From NCBI RefSeq assembly GCF_964275005.1, contig NC_092699.1:18652901-18716900 (forward strand): 64,000 bases of DNA. The letters run 5' to 3'. The notes beneath the pieces were generated by a model, which was given only the letters and a program-made list of their open reading frames with translations, ran no database searches and was not told the origin of the DNA. Source of the DNA: Diadema setosum (taxonomy: Eukaryota > Echinodermata > Echinoidea > Diadematoida > Diadematidae). How positions within the stretch are numbered: the first letter of the stretch is position 1; the number at the start of each line of letters is the position of its first letter. A program made the translations under genes and the position numbers. Positions 59,897-64,000 of the stretch are shown piece after piece.

Positions 59897-60149
59897 GAAG
59901 AGTTTGTTCGCAAAAACCGATAAGTCCATATTTACAAATGGAGATATATTGTATTTGCGATTAAATATCAAGAAAAATAAAGAGAATAATAAGAAAAATT
60001 TTGCTTCTTTTGACCATAACTTCAAAAATGTACCTTTATATGTAGTGACCAATATATCATTTAAAAAGTATTATTTTGTACTTTATGACAGAGACCGTAC
60101 TTCAAAATCTTAAAAAATGGACTTATCGGTTTTTGCGAACAAACTCTTC
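59897..60149. mobile_element. 253-bp MITE with perfect long inverted repeats, in a TA microsatellite
   Basis: GAAGAGTTTGTTCGCAAAAA at the left pairs exactly with TTTTTGCGAACAAACTCTTC at the right, and the match extends inward through CCGATAAGTCCAT to about 33 bp. (TA)n tracts abut both sides, so the element inserted within or next to a microsatellite. The very good terminal match suggests a fairly recent insertion. Confidence 0.88.
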
Positions 60150-61936
60150 GTATATTATATATATATATATATATCTAACACAACGCCGATTATCCTTCCC
60201 TAAGGAGAGGAGGAAATCGCGTCCCGGGATGGGCAATGGGTCCGTTAATACATCACCACTCTCCGGGGTTAGAAAGTTTACATGAACCACCAAATTAAAG
60301 GAAGAATTGTTTAGATAGCAAAATAAAGGACTTTGAAACTTGCTTTATGAGGTATGTGTCACTTTATTTATTATATTCCAAACAATGGAATATAACCAAA
60401 ATATTAAAACATATCCAACAATCACATTTGAATTCTCATGTTCAACACTCGTACATAGCAAATTACCTGTGTCAATAATTGACTAGTGGTACATGTAGGG
60501 AAGTCACAATTGTCTTCACTGGTAATATATACAGGGGGAAAAGCAGGATAGGGAATGGGAGGGCAATTAGTATAAATGAAAGGGGTTAAAAGGGGTGAAT
60601 TGAGTACTCACATGCAACGCGAGAGTCCACGAAAAAAATAAATGAAATAATATTTGCGAGATGCGCTGCAGTCTTGAACTTGGTTGCACTTAATTCAGTT
60701 AGGTCGATTCGCGATTCTGGCTCCTCCGGGGCATTCAGGACAGGAACAATTCAGGAACAACTCGGGAACAATGCAGGAACAACTCAGGAACAATTCAGGA
60801 ACACATCGGGAACAAATCGGGAACAAATCGGGATCAAATTGATTTCTGGAACACATTACTTGCAGGACGGTGACGTACATTTAGAATTGCACTTGTGCAA
60901 ATTCAAGTCCCGTTTCCTCGGCTCGGCGAGACGTGAAAAGTTCCCTCTGTTTTATTGGTGACTCGATCGGCAGGAAAAGTCCCTTTCTCCTAAATATTGG
61001 TGACTCAATCGGCGAAGATCAGTTCCAAAACTTTCTGCTTTCGCAGGGCTTACTTTATTTCAGTTGGAGTCCAAAACTTTGAAGTATTTCTCGCTAAGGG
61101 GTTAGTACATATTACTGGCGATGAAGTAGGTGTAGAGGACAGGAGATGGGGCGGCCGAGAGGGGGATGAGGGATGCCGAGAGTGGGAATGGTAGCCGAGA
61201 GTGAGTCGGAAGGGGGAAACATGGGGGATTTATACTTCATTATGCATTCATAATTACTCCGCCTCAACTGGGTATATGCAAATGAACTAACTAATTCTGA
61301 CTTATTATTGGTTCCCTTCTCCTAAATATTCTTTTGGGGGAATGGTCCTAGAGTGCTAACTTAGAATATTAAATCTCCATTGGTCAGTTTATCATGATGG
61401 ACATGTCATGTCACGCATCCTTTGTCCAAAAAGTCCTGACTCTTCAAAATTGAGCTTACACAACATTTTCTTTGTATCCCCATTGTTTTATAAAGAATAA
61501 AGCTTGCACAAAACTGTCTTTCAATATGCATTGACTCCAACAGCTGAGCATTGTCCACGTCCGGAACTTTAATAGCCGTAAATAAGTCCATTCCCCAACA
61601 CGTGAAGCAACAACAAGGGACCACTTACCGCTCGAGGAAGGGGAACAACCTGAAAACATCATACCGGGCGTATGGGTCTACTGTAAGCATGGGTTGGCTA
61701 GGAAAGGTGACTCCTTGTCAGGGCCGGATAAAATCAGCAAAGCCTGTTCACACACTATAACTTTCGCTGCATCCATCATAATAACCTCTACCCTATGTAA
61801 TTTGGGTGTACTATAAAACATGGGAACATTCACACTTCAAATATAGAAGCCCGTTAACCTTTCTAAGTTGGGGAAAAAGGAGTAATAGATGGGTTAATTT
61901 TGGTCCTGCTACATATATATATTAATCTAACATCAA
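60150..61936. other. non-coding stretch with a 10-bp minisatellite
   Basis: No gene that I recognise. At 60735-60840 a minisatellite of about ten units, GGAACAAYTC with variants, opens a frame on each strand (plus: EQLGN-like; minus: CSCIVPELF-like). The duplicated phrase ATTGGTGACTCRATCGGC occurs near 60954 and 60998. The DNA around 60660-61200 is more CpG-rich than its surroundings. Confidence 0.4.
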
Positions 61937-62061
61937 ATCGCATCCTGGTTGCTGATGAAGAATGCGATGACTAACCTGTTTGGTGTCTTGTTTCTATATC
62001 ATGCGCTTTCCTCGCCAGGATAAAGTGTTTTTAGTCTAATGCCATTTTAGCTTTTTATCAC
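61937..62061 (+). repeat. 125-bp direct repeat, copy 1 (TA-associated family)
   Basis: It starts ATCAAATCGCATCCTGG and includes GCTGATGAAGAATGCGATG, ATGCGCTTTCCTCGCCAGG and a GGATAAAG block ending in TTTTTATCACAT-like text. About 94% identical by eye to 62624-62750. A TA-rich tract (TACATATATATATTAATC) directly precedes it. Confidence 0.85.
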
Positions 62062-62084
62062 ATTCACTTCTGTTCGTTTTTGAT

Positions 62085-62195
62085 CAGTGACTACCAGGAA
62101 AGGCTGGTTGACTATCAGGTAGTCTGATTGACTATCAGGAAAAGTCTGATTGACTACGGAAAAGACCATTGACTATCAGGAAAATCTGATACAGT
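62085..62195. repeat. minisatellite of TGACTATCAGG units
   Basis: About five imperfect units such as TTGACTATCAGGAAAAGTC lie between the two direct repeats. Confidence 0.7.
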
Positions 62196-62623
62196 ATTCC
62201 ATCAAGGACAAGGCACAACTACTGGCTGGGATGTCTCTATGGGAGCCTGAGGTGTGAGGTCAGTGAAAGACAAGATGAGGTTGGTCTCTGAACCGTTTAT
62301 CTTCGTGATAGTAAATCGGAGCATGACGTTGGCAATGTAAGTCCATTGAAAAGCTATCAGGGATTCTTTTTGTCTTGTTTGCTTTAACACTGATTTCATA
62401 CTTTCATCTTTGGCTCTTCATGGAGGGAACCAGTCCATGGATGCGTCGTTGCTACGCCTAACGCGCACAGACATACTTCGCGGTTACCATGCACTGTGGC
62501 AGCAACTACCAGACTAGACACATTCCATCACAAGCAGGTTAGTTTTGAAATCCGTCCGACCAGGAGCAGACGTATACCCTTGTGTGTATGTCTGCTTCAG
62601 AAACAGATTTTAATCTAACATCA

Positions 62624-62750
62624 CATCGCATCCTGGTCGCTGATGAAGAATGCAATGGCTAACCTGTTTGGTGTCTTGTTTCTATATCATGCGCTTTCCT
62701 CGCCAGGATAAAGCGTTTTTAGTCTAATGCCATTTTAGGTTTTTATCACA
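62624..62750 (+). repeat. 127-bp direct repeat, copy 2 (TA-associated family)
   Basis: Near-identical to 61937-62061 and followed by a TATATATA run at 62751-62759. The same last 60 bases occur in reverse at 35551-35611, again with a TA run at that end. The family is unidentified. Confidence 0.85.
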
Positions 62751-62763
62751 TATATATACACAT

Positions 62764-62906
62764 AAAACTGAAACCAAGTTCATGCTGTATTCACCAACAT
62801 TTTATTTCGGCACACAAAAACAACACTTGAGAAAGAGAAAATCACTTGAAAATTTGTGTGCCAAAATAAACTGTTGGTGAATACAGCATGAACTTGGTTT
62901 CAGTTT
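62764..62906. repeat. 143-bp near-perfect hairpin
   Basis: AAACTGAAACCAAGTTCATG at 62764 pairs with CATGAACTTGGTTTCAGTTT ending at 62906. The arms are about 55 bp with few mismatches, around a loop of about 35 bases. It follows the TA run at the end of the direct repeat 62624-62750. Confidence 0.88.
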
Positions 62907-62980
62907 CATTTGTTTATTTTTTTATGATATTATCACACCAACACATGGACAACTTACTCAATATACTTTTATGTACTTAA

Positions 62981-63186
62981 AACAAGGAATGTTAGCGTGC
63001 ATTTAATTTCACGAATTTCGCGAGCGCCAAGATTCGCAAAATTAAAATGCAGGCGAAAGTTCTTGTTTACACTATATATGCATTTAACTCCAGTGACAAT
63101 TTGCGAAAGTTTCATGCCATGAAAAAGGCTGTCGCCTCCGTTTCGCAAAAATTTCATGCCGCGAGTATATCATGTTTTACAGCATA
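62981..63186. mobile_element. TTTCGCGAA-rich MITE, copy B
   Basis: Aligns over its full length with the reverse complement of 12738-12953. Shared words include GGAATGTTNGCGT, TTCGCGAGC, AAATTAAAATGCA, GCGAAAGTTCTTG and ATATATCATGTTTTA. Confidence 0.65.
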
Positions 63187-63431
63187 TATTACACAGACAC
63201 ACAGCTCTTGACCCATATCAATATCATTATGACAAAAGAAAGGACACAAATGTACAAAGTGCAAAGACATACCAATTCACTTATCAAAGCATTTATTATT
63301 CCTGTACTGTACTGAGGAGCCATTGCGCATGACATTGCACTCTCATCAGCCATGAGGTCCATGTCTTGCCTGTGCTAACAACAACAGTTGTGCCCCCTCT
63401 GCATGGTACTTTATCTTCATTGCCTAATCCT

Positions 63432-63617
63432 TCAGAGGGGACATAAAGCCTTCAGTTCCATGGTAACTTGCTCAATAACATTAAGCAGCATTTGGTAACC
63501 ACGTAAAGTATATCCAAATACATGTAACACTTCAGCAACAATGGAATTAAACATGTTCTGCAATGCATGGACTGCCAGCATGTTCACGCACAAAGTCACT
63601 GGCATTCGAAGATAGTG
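63432..63617 (-). CDS. candidate terminal exon of an unknown gene
   Basis: After an acceptor-like CTAACCCTCCCAG, a minus-strand frame runs to TGA at 63432-63434. The peptide contains TLCVNMLAVHALQNMFNSIV and YTLRGYQMLLNVIEQVTMEL. A second frame is also open across part of the region (around 63552-63697, including NASDFVREHAGSPC), so the true frame is uncertain. No family is recognised and no upstream exon lies within the window. Confidence 0.2.
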   Translation of the reverse strand, partial: HYLRMPVTLCVNMLAVHALQNMFNSIVAEVLHVFGYTLRGYQMLLNVIEQVTMELKALCPL

Positions 63618-64000
63618 GTGCTGGGAGGGTTAGATGCGCTGTGAATCCCATTTGGAGTCTCGTCTGCCCAGATGTACAACTCATCATGATTCCTTGGCTT
63701 GATGATCAGTCAACTATACTTTTCAGATATTCCAAAGAGATGGGAAAGATGGATCTGGATTAGTTTTGCCTAGTCCAGATTCTGGACTCTTTGTATGATA
63801 TCTTTATTCAAGCTGCTAAATTTGTATGCTTTATGAAAGTCAAGTGATGGCATGATCCCAAGAACTGATGGGAAAAAAAAAAGGAGTCCAAACCGATTGC
63901 TCTATGCTAATGACTTTCCGTGAGAAGTTTGAGGGAACAAATGCATGAATTACAAGTGCATGATATATTGGCCTGTGTTGTCGGCTGACAGCAGTCTGTC
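63618..64000. other. window end, nothing supported
   Basis: I see no clear feature here beyond the possible upstream continuation of the minus-strand frame mentioned for 63432-63617. Confidence 0.3.

Noticed and set aside
61937-62061. CTGATGA word as part of a hammerhead ribozyme
   Set aside because: The required GAAA after stem II and a proper cleavage site are absent, so the fold cannot be supported.

Overview
The window looks like nuclear DNA from a marine invertebrate deuterostome, most likely an echinoderm (sea-urchin-like). The evidence is AT-rich DNA, host genes split by GT-AG introns and separated by kilobases of non-coding sequence, a high load of short inverted-repeat transposons (MITEs), Helentron-like elements with internal satellites, a CR1/L2-like LINE, and many simple repeats. 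The species call is inference; no bacterial, plasmid or organellar feature is present.

Host genes that I can support are: (1) the 3' end of a plus-strand 7SK snRNA methylphosphate capping enzyme gene (MEPCE/BCDIN3) in two exons at 9221-9347 and 10714-11498, with an unusual charged C-terminal tail of about 245 residues; (2) two minus-strand intact B3GALT6 paralogues (proteoglycan linker galactosyltransferase II) at 23562-24542 and 32763-33770, each with one coding exon and a probable 5'UTR intron ending 29-37 bases before the ATG; (3) a five-exon plus-strand UBE2J2 gene (tail-anchored ER ubiquitin-conjugating enzyme) at 46555-50763, complete except for one apparently missing A in an A-run of exon 1. 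B3GALT6 and UBE2J2 are also near neighbours on human 1p36.33, so the window seems to keep an old linkage, now with an extra B3GALT6 copy. Weaker gene candidates are two compatible minus-strand exons at 4519-4923, a plus-strand open exon at 38941-39153 and a minus-strand terminal exon near 63432-63617.

Layout: 1-1440 is a satellite array of about 193-bp units with an alternating A/B pattern. 2.7-4.2 kb is a TA-flanked Tc1/mariner-type element carrying a nested MITE. 5.1-6.2 kb and 19.2-20.1 kb are two related Helentron/pearl-like elements whose internal repeats carry nuclear-receptor-like and RFX-like motifs. 9.2-11.5 kb is MEPCE. 12-23 kb is mostly non-coding with MITEs. 23.5-35.2 kb holds the B3GALT6 pair and its probable promoters. 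35.4-38.7 kb is repeat-rich: TA microsatellites, a hairpin, a 165-bp tandem array and a large TIR element. 39.3-44.1 kb is a minus-strand LINE split by a 1.5-kb DNA transposon with an 8-bp target duplication. 46-51 kb is UBE2J2. 51-64 kb is non-coding with MITEs, minisatellites and hairpins.

The host genes do not form one pathway. B3GALT6 acts in the Golgi on glycosaminoglycan linkers, UBE2J2 acts in ER-associated degradation, and MEPCE stabilises nuclear 7SK RNA. The most informative structure is how the mobile elements nest, which orders their insertions, and how short motifs recur inside them.
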